DNA of 64,000 bases, from positions 60,136-124,135 of the forward strand of contig JAEUGJ010000003.1 in the NCBI GenBank assembly GCA_016775335.1, given 5' to 3'. Under the pieces are notes generated by a model, which searched no databases, was not told where the DNA came from, and worked only from the letters and a program-made list of their open reading frames with translations. Positions within the stretch are counted from its first letter, which is position 1. Each line of letters begins with the position of its first letter. Below, piece after piece: positions 46,272 through 55,750 of this stretch. The translations under genes were made by a program, and so were the position numbers. Origin of the DNA: Mogibacterium sp. Its GTDB lineage: Bacteria > Bacillota > Clostridia > Peptostreptococcales > Anaerovoracaceae.

Positions 46272-47540
46272 TCACTTTTCCGATTCTTCTTCGCCCCGCC
46301 GGCTCAATCCCAGGTCATTTCCCAGGCTGTGGGCGTACCCGATGGATTTGGTGCCGTATTTCTTCCGAATCGCATCCATAGTGCGTTCAATCTTCTCTTC
46401 CTGCACCGAATTCGAATTCACCGAATTTGAATTGTTCTTTGGCTCCGGCGAAAACATCTCCGCCATGTCGAAAATCGACACTTGCTCCGGGGCATCTTCC
46501 TTTGCCAAATAAATTGCGGTCACCGTCAGAAGCCGGATTTCCCGTTCCATGAACCCCGCTTCCTGAATCAGCTTCAGAGCAATTCGGCGAATGGTCTGCG
46601 CCGTGACGAAAGACCGCTCCACCCGCCGCTGCCGGGAGATTCGCCGAAACTCCGGCGTGGTAATTTCCACTTTCACCCCGTACGCCTTCATCTCATACAG
46701 TCGAAGGCGCGTGCTCACCCAATCGGCAAGCTCCGTTACCGCCAAAGACACATCATCCTCTCCTCGAATATTGCGCCGAAAGGTCACTCCGTGACCCACG
46801 GATTTCACATCATCCCAATCGCCCCAGCGACGAACCGGCGATGTATCCTCGCCGTTGGCCGAACGGTGAAGATCCTCTCCGTGCACGCCGAAACTTCGCT
46901 TCAGAAAACCCACATCTGCCCGGGCCAGCTCTCCAATGGTGTAGATATGAAGCTTCTTCAACTTCTCTGCAGTGGCTCTTCCCACATAGAAAAAATTGCC
47001 TACCGGCTGCGGCCACAGAATTTCCCGGTAGTTCTCCCGTGAAATCACCGTGGTGGCATCCGGCTTTCGGTATTCCGATCCCATCTTCGCAAAAATCTTG
47101 TTATAGGACACGCCCACCGAGAGGGTGAGGCCGTACGCCTCCCGAACCCGGTTCCGGATCTGATCCGCAATCCCCTCTGCCGAGCCGAACAGCCGCTCGC
47201 TGCCGGTGACGTCCAGCCAGGATTCGTCGATGCTGTAAGGTTCCACCAGATCCGTATAAGACCGATAGATCTCGTTGATTTTTTTGCTGTAAAAAGAATA
47301 CTTCTCGTGGTGCGGCGGCAGAAAGGTCAGCCCCGGGCATTTCCGCAGCGCCTGCTGAATCGTCTCCGCCGTGGTAACGCCGAATTTTTTGGCCGCCTCA
47401 TTTTTGGCCAGCACAATACCGTGACGATTCTCCGGATTTCCCGCTACCGCCACCGGTACGTCCCGCAGCTCCGGATGTTCCAGAAGCTCTACGGAAGCGT
47501 AGAAACTATTCATATCGCAGTGGAGAATCTTTCGGTCCAT
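46272..47540 (-). CDS. dinB: DNA polymerase IV (Y-family translesion polymerase)
   Basis: A 422-residue DinB-like polymerase. Catalytic acids lie in HCDMNSFYASVE (Asp8) and SIDESWLDV (Asp/Glu near 108). HhH and little-finger domains follow (IYTIGELARADVGFLKRSFG; GVTFRRNIRGEDDVSLAV). After ~residue 350 an Asn/Ser-rich spacer (NNSNSVNSNSV) leads to a short tail. I see no clear beta-clamp motif in the tail other than EQVSIFDM, which resembles one. Bypasses damaged template bases. Confidence 0.94.
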   Translation of the reverse strand: MDRKILHCDMNSFYASVELLEHPELRDVPVAVAGNPENRHGIVLAKNEAAKKFGVTTAETIQQALRKCPGLTFLPPHHEKYSFYSKKINEIYRSYTDLVEPYSIDESWLDVTGSERLFGSAEGIADQIRNRVREAYGLTLSVGVSYNKIFAKMGSEYRKPDATTVISRENYREILWPQPVGNFFYVGRATAEKLKKLHIYTIGELARADVGFLKRSFGVHGEDLHRSANGEDTSPVRRWGDWDDVKSVGHGVTFRRNIRGEDDVSLAVTELADWVSTRLRLYEMKAYGVKVEITTPEFRRISRQRRVERSFVTAQTIRRIALKLIQEAGFMEREIRLLTVTAIYLAKEDAPEQVSIFDMAEMFSPEPKNNSNSVNSNSVQEEKIERTMDAIRKKYGTKSIGYAHSLGNDLGLSRRGEEESEK

Positions 47541-47546
47541 TGTGCT

Positions 47547-48092
47547 CTACCGGTTTTGAATCCGATGGGCCGCATTCAGAATCGGGTCGATATACTTTCG
47601 GTCCACCAGGTCCACCCCTTCTTCGATATTTCGAATCATCTTCATGGCAGCGCCGCCATCCTCTGCCGTCTGTCCGGACTTCAGGACTTTCTTGGCAACC
47701 GCCATCAGCATCCGATCCAAGCCCTTTACCTGAGCCGGATCGTACCGTCCCGGGCAGAAAAACAGCTGCATCCGGTCCATATTCTCCCGACCGTCGAAAT
47801 TGATTTCACAGATCTGAAGGTAGTTCTGCGGATTGTATTCCGAAACCCCGGTCACGAATAGAATCGTGTGATCCTTCGAGCCTTCCAAATAGGGCTCAAT
47901 CTTATCGAAATCTACAATGCCGCTGCCTCGCAGCCAGGAACCGTAAATAATCAAATCGTATTCCGGAATGGTCTCTTTATCGAAATCCTTCAATGCCGCA
48001 CATTCGCATTCCAAGGACTGTGCAATCCATTCCGCATACTGCTGAGTCGATCCCCGCTTGGAGGTATATAGTACAATCGCTCTTTTGTTCAT
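47547..48092 (-). CDS. Flavodoxin-like protein
   Basis: A 181-residue soluble protein. The N-terminal phosphate loop YTSKRGSTQQYAEWIA (residues 9-24) is that of long-chain flavodoxins that bind FMN, with YGSWLRGSGIVDFDKI near 50. The rest (YNPQNYLQICEINFDG; FFCPGRYDPAQVKGLDRML) matches flavodoxin-domain proteins like HemG-type ones that may act on a specific redox partner. It is immediately upstream of dinB (6 bp) and 26 bp downstream of pfkA. The partner is unknown. Confidence 0.78.
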   Translation of the reverse strand: MNKRAIVLYTSKRGSTQQYAEWIAQSLECECAALKDFDKETIPEYDLIIYGSWLRGSGIVDFDKIEPYLEGSKDHTILFVTGVSEYNPQNYLQICEINFDGRENMDRMQLFFCPGRYDPAQVKGLDRMLMAVAKKVLKSGQTAEDGGAAMKMIRNIEEGVDLVDRKYIDPILNAAHRIQNR

Positions 48093-48118
48093 TCTCGTAT
48101 TCTCCTATCGGATGTCGC

Positions 48119-49081
48119 CTACCGGCTGAGTACATCCACGTATTCGTACAGATGACGGTCGAAATCCTGAGTTTCCGCCAACGCTTCTTTCAAATTAAAG
48201 CCCAGCACTTTTCCGTCCACCAGACCGATGGCCTTGTTCGTCAATCCCGCATCCAGAAGCTCGATGGCCTTGTCTCCGCAGCGGGTGGCCAGCATCCGAT
48301 CCTGAAGGGTCGGAGATCCGCCTCGCTGGAGATACGACAGCACCACCAGACGCACGGAACGCCCCGTACGTTCGGAAATTTCTTTTACCAGCTCCTGCGA
48401 ATCCATCGGATATCCCTCTGCCTTGATGATAATGCTGTGCTGCTTCCCCTGATTGCAGCCTTCAATAATCTTCCGGCAGACGGAATTCACATCCCGATCC
48501 ACCTCCGGAAGGAGCACCGCTTCCGCACCACCGGCGATTCCGGCATACAGTGCGATATCGCCGCAGTGACGGCCCATAACCTCCACCACGGTGGTTCGTT
48601 CGTGGGACGAAGAAGTGTCCCGAATTCGGGTAATCGCATCCAGCACCGTGTTCACCGCAGTGTCAAAGCCGATGGTGCTTTCCGTATATCCCAGATCGTT
48701 GTCGATGGTTCCCGGAATGCACATCACGTTCACGCCCAGCCGAGACAGCTCCAAGGCGCCGGCAAAAGAACCGTTTCCGCCAATCACAACGATGGCGTCC
48801 AGCCCAAAGGTTTCAATGGTGGTCACGGCTTTCCGACGTCCTGCCTCCGTCATAAAACGCTCGCTGCGGGCGGTTTTCAACATGGTGCCGCCTCGCTGAA
48901 GGATGTCCCCCACCGCACGGCGGTCCAGCTCTTCCAGTTCGCCGTCGATTAGACCTTCGTATCCCCGATAGATTCCGTAGACCTTCATTCCGCGGGCGAT
49001 GCCGAAACGCACCACCGCCCGAACCGCTGCATTCATTCCCGGTGAATCTCCGCCGCTGGTCAATACTCCAATTTTCATCAT
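48119..49081 (-). CDS. pfkA: 6-phosphofructokinase with unusual GGNGS motif
   Basis: Phosphorylates fructose-6-phosphate in glycolysis. The 320-residue protein has ATP-PFK length. GGDSPGMNAAVR, PGTIDNDL (catalytic Asp) and MGRHCGDIAL are conserved, as are effector-site basic residues. The ATP/Mg motif, normally GGDGS, reads GGNGS here (codon AAC, about residue 103). That alters the magnesium-binding aspartate. The glycine that distinguishes ATP from PPi enzymes is kept. The start could be either of two adjacent ATGs. It follows dnaE by 20 bp, as in many Firmicutes. Confidence 0.93.
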   Translation of the reverse strand: MMKIGVLTSGGDSPGMNAAVRAVVRFGIARGMKVYGIYRGYEGLIDGELEELDRRAVGDILQRGGTMLKTARSERFMTEAGRRKAVTTIETFGLDAIVVIGGNGSFAGALELSRLGVNVMCIPGTIDNDLGYTESTIGFDTAVNTVLDAITRIRDTSSSHERTTVVEVMGRHCGDIALYAGIAGGAEAVLLPEVDRDVNSVCRKIIEGCNQGKQHSIIIKAEGYPMDSQELVKEISERTGRSVRLVVLSYLQRGGSPTLQDRMLATRCGDKAIELLDAGLTNKAIGLVDGKVLGFNLKEALAETQDFDRHLYEYVDVLSR

Positions 49082-49101
49082 CTTCTGTCCCCTTTCGTTT
49101 T

Positions 49102-52100
49102 TTAACCCTTTACATTATCGTTTCCCAGCAAATCCTTCAGACGGCGCTCCAGCTTCTCGCTAAAATCCACCCGATACTGACTGCTGGTTTTCACATTTCT
49201 TCCTCCCGGAAGGAATACCATTACGTCCCTATTCCCCGGATATTCTTTCAGAACGCCCATGATTTCTTCCAGCACCAGATTCCGGCTTCCCAGCCGTTCC
49301 ACATATTCCGGCGGAACCCGCAGCTTCACCAGGTTGGCGATATCCTCCGTCGGTCTCCCCGCCGGATTTTGTTGCCCCGCCGGATTCGGTCTGCCGGACC
49401 GGGAATTTCCCCGCCGGCGGAATTCCTGAATCTGATGGATATCCGCCAGGTTGTCCACCAGAACCTCCGGTGCGGAATCCTCTTTAATGGACAGCTTGCC
49501 GGAAATCGCCACAATCTGATCGGTCTGCACCAGGTGTCGGAATTTTTCGTAGGCGGACGGAAAAATAATTCCATCCATAATGCCGCTGAAATCCTCGAAC
49601 TGAATTCTGGCCATCTCCTGAGCTTTCCGCGTAATCATGGTTTTCACCGATACCAGCATTCCCGCCATTACCACGCGGTCCCCGTCTCGATACCGTCCGT
49701 AGGCGGACTCCATGCCCGGCATGTTCTCGGACATGCCATCCGTATCCATCGAAGACACTTCCAGAATCTCTGACACGGAAGCGGTGGTGTTCGTCTCGAT
49801 CAGCTCTCGGTAATCATCCAACGGATGGCCGGAAAGGTAGACCCCCAGCATTTCTTTTTCCATGGACAACAGTTGGTCCTTCTCGAAATTGGCGATTTTC
49901 GGCAGCTCCGGCGTAGTGCGAACCTCCTCGATTAAGCTTTCGTCCAGCTGGAAAAAAGAAATCTGGTTCTGCCCGGAATTCCGAGCCCGCTTCTGCGCCC
50001 GAGAAACCGCATCGTCGCACACCGCAATCATCACCGCCCGGTTCGGATTGATTTCATCCAAGGCACCGGCTTTAATCAGGGATTCTACGGCTTTCCGATT
50101 CAGCTCCTTGGCATCCAGACCGTCTACGAAATCGTAAATATCCGTCGGCTCCGGATTGTCCTTCCGAGCATCGATAATCGCCCCTACGATTCCCGTGCCC
50201 ACGTTCTTTATTCCTGCCAGGCCGTACCGAATCCGATCTCCTTCCACGGAGAATTTCTCTTCGCTTCGAAGAACCGATGGCGGAAGCACCTCGATTCCCA
50301 TTTCGCTGCAGTTTCGAATGTATGCGGAAATGTGTCCCGGCTGTCCCATCACGCTGGACATCAGGGCCGCCATGAATTCCTTCGGATAGTGGCATTTCAG
50401 ATACGCCGTCTCATAGGAAACCACGGCATATGCCGCCGCATGGGATTTGTTGAAGGCGTACTGGGCGAAGCTAACCATATCTTCGAAAATGGTTTCCGCC
50501 GCATCCTTGGAAATTCCGTTGGCCACACAGCCGCTAATTTCCACGGAACCGTCCTCCGCCTTCTTTCCGTTGATAAAGTATTCCTTCTCTTCCAGCATCA
50601 CCGCCATTTTCTTTTTGCTCATGGCACGGCGCACCAGGTCTGATCGCCCGTAGGAGTACCCGCCCAGGTCCCGCACAATCTGCATTACCTGCTCCTGATA
50701 CACCAGACAGCCGTAGGTAACCCCCAGAATCGGTTCCAAATGCGGATCCACATACTGAATCTTCTCCGGATGTTTCTTATTCTCAATGTATTTCGGGATG
50801 GAATCCATCGGACCCGGCCGATACAGGGAGATTCCCGCGACGATATCTTCAAAGCAGGTGGGCTTCAGGTTCTTCATAAAATCCGTCATGCCGCCGCTCT
50901 CCAACTGGAAAACCCCCTCCGTATTGCCTTCTGCAATCATCTCGTAGGTGGCCGCATCGTTGTAATCCATCGTAGAAAAATCAATTTCGATTCCCTGATT
51001 CTCCCGAATCAAGTCCAAGGCATTTCGAAGCAGCGTAAGATTTCGCAGCCCCAAAAAGTCCATTTTTAACAATCCCAGTTCCTCGATCGTGGTCATGTTG
51101 AACTGCGTCGCCGGTCCCTTATCCGAGGAATACAGCGGAACGTATTCATCCAGTGGAAGCTTGCTGATTACCACGCCCGCCGCATGGGTGGACGCATGTC
51201 TCGGCAGACCTTCCACCGCCATGGACATGTCCAAGATATCCCGAACCAAAGGCTCCGTATCGTACCTCTCCCGAAGGCTGTGGTTGATTTCCAACGCCTT
51301 GGAGATGGTCATTCCCAGCTCATTCGGAATGGCCTTGGCGATGGCATCTCCATCGGCATAGGAAGCGTCCAGCACCCTGGCCACGTCCCGCACCGCCGCT
51401 TTTGCTTTTAGCGTACCGAAGGTGATAATCTGTGAAACCTTGTCCTTCCCGTACTTTCGCACCACATAATCGATGACGTCCTGACGGTGTTCAATACAGA
51501 AATCCACGTCGATATCCGGCATGCTCACCCGCTCCGGGTTCAGGAACCGCTCAAAAATCAAATTATATTTAATCGGATCGATTTCCGTGATGTGCAAAGT
51601 GTATGCCACGATACTTCCGGCGGCGGATCCTCTTCCCGGACCCACAGCAATGTCGTGAGTCTTTGCGTAGTGAATGAAATCCCACACGATCAAGAAGTAC
51701 TCCACATACCCCATAGTCTCGATGACATTCAGCTCACTCTCCAGACGAATCCGGTAGCTGTTGTCCTCCGCCATGGCCGCATCACCGTATCGCTCCCGCA
51801 GCCCTTCGTAACAGAGCTTCCTCAGGTACCCATCGTTGGTCAAACCCTCCGGTGGAACAAATTCCGGCAGGTGATATTCCCCAAAAGTAAATTCCACCTT
51901 GCACCGGTCCGCGATCTCCTGGGTGACTTCCAGGTATTCCGGGTGTCCCGGAAAAAGCTCCTGCATTTCCGCTTCGGACTTCAGATAGAATTCGTCGTTC
52001 TCAAATTTCATCCGGTTCGTGTCGTTCACCTTCGAACCGGTTTGGATGCACATCAGCACATCCTGCGCCTTCGCATCTTCTTTTCTTATATAGTGGGCAT

Positions 52101-52713
52101 CGTTGGTGGCCGCCAGCGGAATATTCAAATCCTGAGAAAGACGTTCCAGTCCGGCAATCACCGGCCGGTCCTCCGTCAGAAAATGGTTCTGAATCTCCAG
52201 AAAGAAATTACCCTTTCCAAAAATCTGCTCCAATTCCATGGCTTCCCGCCGCGCCCCATCGTAATCGTTTCGCATCAGCATTCGCTGCACATTTCCCGCC
52301 AGGCAGCCGGAAAGGCAGATGATTCCTTCGCTGTGCTCCCGGAGCACGTTTTTGTCCACCCTAGGTTTGAAATAGAAACCATCCACATACCCTGCGGATA
52401 CTATTTTTACCAGGTTCCCATACCCCTTCTGGTTCTCCGCCAATAAAATCAGATGACCGCTCATCCGGTCTTTCTCCGGATCTCGATCATTTATCGTGCG
52501 GGCCGCCGTGTACACCTCACACCCGATAATGGGCTTGATATCCTGCTTTTTGCATTCCTTGTAGAAGTCGATAATCCCGAACATGGCCCCGTGATCCGTA
52601 ATAGCCAGAGAATTCATTCCCAATTCCTTGGCGTAGGCGGGGAGTTCCCGAATTCGAGATAATCCGTCCAAAAGGCTGTATTCAGTATGTACGTGAAGAT
52701 GCGTAAAAGCCAA
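49102..52713 (-). CDS. dnaE: DNA polymerase III alpha subunit DnaE
   Basis: A ~1203-residue replicative polymerase. N-terminal PHP domain with FTHLHVHTEYSLLDG, polymerase palm with PDIDVDFCIEHR (about residue 395), HhH region (GIEVLPPSV; GIKNVGTGIVGAI) and a C-terminal OB fold (VVMAGMLVSVKTMI) show the DnaE, not PolC, order. I favour a TTG start at 52713, preceded by GGAG at 8 nt; a GTG three codons upstream (52722) would overlap that site. It forms a unit with pfkA. Confidence 0.93.
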   Translation of the reverse strand: MAFTHLHVHTEYSLLDGLSRIRELPAYAKELGMNSLAITDHGAMFGIIDFYKECKKQDIKPIIGCEVYTAARTINDRDPEKDRMSGHLILLAENQKGYGNLVKIVSAGYVDGFYFKPRVDKNVLREHSEGIICLSGCLAGNVQRMLMRNDYDGARREAMELEQIFGKGNFFLEIQNHFLTEDRPVIAGLERLSQDLNIPLAATNDAHYIRKEDAKAQDVLMCIQTGSKVNDTNRMKFENDEFYLKSEAEMQELFPGHPEYLEVTQEIADRCKVEFTFGEYHLPEFVPPEGLTNDGYLRKLCYEGLRERYGDAAMAEDNSYRIRLESELNVIETMGYVEYFLIVWDFIHYAKTHDIAVGPGRGSAAGSIVAYTLHITEIDPIKYNLIFERFLNPERVSMPDIDVDFCIEHRQDVIDYVVRKYGKDKVSQIITFGTLKAKAAVRDVARVLDASYADGDAIAKAIPNELGMTISKALEINHSLRERYDTEPLVRDILDMSMAVEGLPRHASTHAAGVVISKLPLDEYVPLYSSDKGPATQFNMTTIEELGLLKMDFLGLRNLTLLRNALDLIRENQGIEIDFSTMDYNDAATYEMIAEGNTEGVFQLESGGMTDFMKNLKPTCFEDIVAGISLYRPGPMDSIPKYIENKKHPEKIQYVDPHLEPILGVTYGCLVYQEQVMQIVRDLGGYSYGRSDLVRRAMSKKKMAVMLEEKEYFINGKKAEDGSVEISGCVANGISKDAAETIFEDMVSFAQYAFNKSHAAAYAVVSYETAYLKCHYPKEFMAALMSSVMGQPGHISAYIRNCSEMGIEVLPPSVLRSEEKFSVEGDRIRYGLAGIKNVGTGIVGAIIDARKDNPEPTDIYDFVDGLDAKELNRKAVESLIKAGALDEINPNRAVMIAVCDDAVSRAQKRARNSGQNQISFFQLDESLIEEVRTTPELPKIANFEKDQLLSMEKEMLGVYLSGHPLDDYRELIETNTTASVSEILEVSSMDTDGMSENMPGMESAYGRYRDGDRVVMAGMLVSVKTMITRKAQEMARIQFEDFSGIMDGIIFPSAYEKFRHLVQTDQIVAISGKLSIKEDSAPEVLVDNLADIHQIQEFRRRGNSRSGRPNPAGQQNPAGRPTEDIANLVKLRVPPEYVERLGSRNLVLEEIMGVLKEYPGNRDVMVFLPGGRNVKTSSQYRVDFSEKLERRLKDLLGNDNVKG

Positions 52714-53083
52714 TGTGGTCACTCCATTCTGTTTCTGTCAATCAAAAAGGGTCTCTTCCCCTTATTTTCGTTTATATGTATACAGAATTGATTATATCAC
52801 ACATTGCACGGATATTTTTCTGTAGTCTAAAAAATATCCGTAACAAATGCAAACCATTCGGTTTTCCAATGATAACCTTTCACTTTTAAAATTGTTTTTG
52901 AATTAGTACAATCTCACATGGATAATCACACGACTCACGAGATTTCTTTTTCAAAGCTTAGAAAAATCTTTAATTTTCCCTTAAATTTTGTCGCAATTTG
53001 AAAACAAGAATTCATTTGTATGTGAATACTGTGTGAAGCAGATTGACGGTTTTTCTCACATGAGCGTCATTTTTCGCTTGTCA

Positions 53084-53105
53084 ACAATTTGACATTTCAA
53101 ATTGT
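53084..53105 (+). promoter_or_regulatory. Candidate operator: ACAATTTG-N6-CAAATTGT
   Basis: A perfect 8-bp inverted repeat with a 6-bp centre covers the -35 element. The arm sequence resembles words at the prdF and prdC promoters. Confidence 0.5.
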
Positions 53106-53116
53106 GCTGATATAAT
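53089..53116 (+). promoter_or_regulatory. Promoter of TauE/SafE-like permease gene
   Basis: Perfect TTGACA (53089-53094) and TATAAT (53111-53116) with a 16-bp spacer. The transcript would begin near 53122 with a stem TATCAG (53122-53127)/CTGATA (53153-53158) containing an inner AGG/CCT pairing, a likely 5'-stabilising hairpin. Confidence 0.75.
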
Positions 53117-53213
53117 CACAGTATCAGCAAGGTTACATCGGGGTTAGCCTCACTGATAGAGCAATTATATTATTATATTATCACTAGAATTATTAATTCA
53201 AAGGGAGGTAGTT

Positions 53214-54140
53214 ATGTCTCTTTACATTCTGAAAGGACTATGCATAGTCGGCATCGTTTTGAACCTGTTCCTGATGTACAGAAAGATGAAAGAAATGCGT
53301 GCAGTAACTGAACCGGATCCAGTATTCGGACTCACCGGTGAAGAACTCTGGCAGCAGCAGAAAAAACATAACGTATTTAACTTCATTGTAGGAGTTATCA
53401 TGAACTTCGGTGATACTCTGGGTATCGGATCCTTCGCCGGATCTTCCGCAGCATTCAAGATTGGTAAGTCCGTAGACGATATCAACGTTCCTGGAACGCT
53501 GAACGTAGGTGACACCGTCCCGGTACTGTTCGAGGCATTCCTGTTCTTCGGATTCGTAGACCTGGATACCCTCACTCTGGTTTCCATGATTGTTGCATCC
53601 GTACTCGGCTCCATCCTGATGGCTGGCTTTGTATCCAAGCTGGACAGAAAGCACGTACGTATCGCAATGTTCATAGGACTGTTCCTTCTCGGTTCCGTAA
53701 TGCTGTGCAAAGTACTGGCAATCGGACCTTTCGGTACTATCGGTACCGCTTTGAAGCTGACCGGCGCTAAGCTGATCATCGCAGTTGTTGTAAACTTCGT
53801 TCTGGGCGCTCTGATGAGCGTAGGCGTAGGACTGTACGCTCCTTGTATGGCTCTCTGCTCCCTGCTGGGACTGAACGTTGGAGCCGCATTCCCGGTAATG
53901 ATGGGATCCTGTGCATTCCTGATGGCATTCGGTAACGGCCCTAAGTTCATCAAAGAAGGAAGATACGACATGGCAGCATCCTGGATGCAGGCATTCGGCG
54001 GAGTAATCGGTGTATTCATCGCTTACAAGTTCGTAAGCTCCATCCCGCTGAAGATTCTGACCATCATCGTAGTATGTGTAGTATACGTAACAGCAGCAAT
54101 GTTCCTGCACGATGCTATCAAGAAGGGATCTGCAGCATAG
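53214..54140 (+). CDS. TauE/SafE-like membrane permease
   Basis: A 308-residue membrane protein with about eight helices in a repeated arrangement (GVIMNFGDTLGIGSFAGSSAA; VNFVLGALMSVGVGLYAPCMAL), like sulfite-exporter TauE/SafE family permeases that move organic anions or sulfur compounds. The start follows GGGAGG. A near-perfect promoter, a 5' hairpin and translationally optimal-looking codons suggest high expression, as for the prd genes 1.6 kb away. It could move a Stickland substrate or product, but this rests on context and a shared promoter word only. Confidence 0.8.
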   Translation: MSLYILKGLCIVGIVLNLFLMYRKMKEMRAVTEPDPVFGLTGEELWQQQKKHNVFNFIVGVIMNFGDTLGIGSFAGSSAAFKIGKSVDDINVPGTLNVGDTVPVLFEAFLFFGFVDLDTLTLVSMIVASVLGSILMAGFVSKLDRKHVRIAMFIGLFLLGSVMLCKVLAIGPFGTIGTALKLTGAKLIIAVVVNFVLGALMSVGVGLYAPCMALCSLLGLNVGAAFPVMMGSCAFLMAFGNGPKFIKEGRYDMAASWMQAFGGVIGVFIAYKFVSSIPLKILTIIVVCVVYVTAAMFLHDAIKKGSAA

Positions 54141-54170
54141 ACTACAGAACATTCAGTTATTAAAGATTTT

Positions 54171-54200
54171 AAAAGAGAGTGGCAATTGCCACTCTCTTTT
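54171..54200. terminator. Palindromic terminator after TauE/SafE-like gene
   Basis: A perfect 30-bp palindrome (AAAAGAGAGTGGCAA and its complement) with A/T ends, so usable on both strands. A further ~110 bp to the next gene shows nothing else. Confidence 0.8.
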
Positions 54201-54313
54201 AATATGAATTCAATGCAGGAGACTCATTCTCCACTCCAACTCCATGCCAATCGATATGATATTTCCAAACAATGCACTACAAAAGGCGGGATGCTTCCCG
54301 CCCTTTACTTCGT

Positions 54314-54946
54314 CTATTCATCCTCACCGTCTTCCTCCGGTTCATCCTTCCGATAGGTATTGTTTCGTACCGCCGTAATCTCATCTACTATAGACTCAAT
54401 CTTATTCCTAGATACCCCATCGTATCCTTGTACTAAGCGCTCTCCAATCAGTTCTGCATCCTCTTTCTCGTACAACTTTCCAAGATTCTTCAGACAGTGC
54501 TGAATATTGTTCATATCTCCTGCCTTTCGCTTCTTCTCATCCACCGCTCCCGGCAGATAATGGAAGCTGTCCCCGAACTGATCCAACGCATTGTAGGCGA
54601 TAATTCGCTTCAGATAAGAGTCCGTCGGATTTCCTACGCCGACCCCGATTACTGCGATGTGCTTTCCGGCCATATTGAAATTCACATAGTTCTGCTGAAG
54701 AAGGTTCAGCTTCTCAATCCGCCCGTCCTTAATCCAACCGATATAAATTACATTTCTATACAGAGAAGCATACCCCAGATACTTGCGAGTAGCCGGAATC
54801 ATGTCGGTATGAAGCGTATTGCTGATCCATTCTCCATACTTCAGTGCACTGCCGTGTTTGCTTTCCACAATCACCAAAGTATCTGCCCGACTTTCCATTC
54901 CTGCAGCCGCCCTCCGGGCCTCCGCCTTTCGATTTAAATTCTTCAT
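54314..54946 (-). CDS. Flavodoxin-like domain protein
   Basis: A 210-residue soluble protein. After a basic, alanine-rich N-terminus, LVIVESKHGSALKYGEWISN (about 24-43) resembles a flavodoxin phosphate loop, though with SKHGSA in place of the usual S/T-rich loop. IGWIKDGRIEKLNLL and KHIAVIGVGVGNPTDSYL suit the same fold. The C-terminus is acidic (EPEEDGEDE). FMN binding is uncertain. It is 18 bp after the NlpC/P60 gene, the last gene in the leftward cluster. Confidence 0.6.
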   Translation of the reverse strand: MKNLNRKAEARRAAAGMESRADTLVIVESKHGSALKYGEWISNTLHTDMIPATRKYLGYASLYRNVIYIGWIKDGRIEKLNLLQQNYVNFNMAGKHIAVIGVGVGNPTDSYLKRIIAYNALDQFGDSFHYLPGAVDEKKRKAGDMNNIQHCLKNLGKLYEKEDAELIGERLVQGYDGVSRNKIESIVDEITAVRNNTYRKDEPEEDGEDE

Positions 54947-54964
54947 TCGCTTATTTATCCTCTC

Positions 54965-55591
54965 TTACAAAACCCGGCGTACATCCACAATTTTCTTTCC
55001 GCTGTATGTACTTCCATTGGAACGGAACAACTTTGTACGGCAGATTCCATTCGCTTCATCCATTGCATGCACGATTTGTCCATTTCCCGCATAAATAGCC
55101 ACATGGGACAATCCGGAACCAAAGAAAATGATATCCCCCGGCTTCATCTTGTCAACGCTGACGGATTTCCCGCCGATTTCGTGATATAATCCACCCACAT
55201 TCATGCTTTTCCAGTGCTTTCCCGCCGGTCCATGGGTAAAAACATAATTCACAAATCCGGCGCAATCCACGCCCGTCTCAATATCCCGACCTCCGAGAAC
55301 ATATGGATTTCCAAGATATCGATCCGCAAAGGCAATGGTCTTTCCTTCGGTTAACGATTGATCTTCCTGTGCCTCTATAACGGTCTTCGTTTCCTTCACA
55401 GTGTCCTTTACCGGCACGACCGCATCCTTCATCGTAAAAGCAACTTTCTTTGCGTCAAAGGCGATTTTCCGGTTATATGCGGTAGTCTCCGTTCCGATGG
55501 CATAGCAGAACACCGTCAGCAGAATCAGCTCCATTCCCAGAATTACAACGATTCTCTTCTTTATCCAATTTCGAGTCTTTATCCATTTCAT
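54965..55591 (-). CDS. NlpC/P60 family cell-wall peptidase
   Basis: A 208-residue exported or anchored enzyme. A basic start and one hydrophobic helix (IVVILGMELILLTVFCYAIG, about 14-33) serve as signal anchor. A ~70-residue spacer is followed by the NlpC/P60 domain: catalytic cysteine in GVDCAGFVNYVF (about 109), histidine in LSHVAIYAGNG and VHA. It should cut peptide stems of peptidoglycan. It is separated from prdE by a terminator, so it is not part of the prd operon. Confidence 0.9.
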   Translation of the reverse strand: MKWIKTRNWIKKRIVVILGMELILLTVFCYAIGTETTAYNRKIAFDAKKVAFTMKDAVVPVKDTVKETKTVIEAQEDQSLTEGKTIAFADRYLGNPYVLGGRDIETGVDCAGFVNYVFTHGPAGKHWKSMNVGGLYHEIGGKSVSVDKMKPGDIIFFGSGLSHVAIYAGNGQIVHAMDEANGICRTKLFRSNGSTYSGKKIVDVRRVL

Positions 55592-55686
55592 AAAGGCCCT
55601 GCCTTTCTCTTTCTCCAGAGACGCCTATCAGTATTATTATACAATAGAAGAAAAGGTAAGTGCAATCCTTCCTCGGAATATAACAA

Positions 55687-55719
55687 GAGTGTCGGACGGT
55701 TTTGAACCATCCGACACTC
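55687..55719 (-). terminator. Terminator of the prd operon
   Basis: GAGTGTCGGA-GGTT pairs with ACC-TCCGACACTC over a long, nearly perfect stem. The minus-strand tail TTGTTATATT is T-rich. It ends the transcript after prdE. Confidence 0.8.
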
Positions 55720-55750
55720 CCATTTAAAAAGGAAAGATTACATCTGTCAA

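Larger units (their letters stand above)
52723..53213. other. Long upstream region of the TauE/SafE-like permease gene
   Basis: This 491-bp gap is AT-rich. Its right part holds a promoter (53089-53116), a palindrome on the -35 (53084-53105) and a 5'-end hairpin (53122-53158). The left part should contain the dnaE promoter. AAATTGT/CAATTTG-like words recur near 52890 and 52992. I see no coding sequence. Confidence 0.55.
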
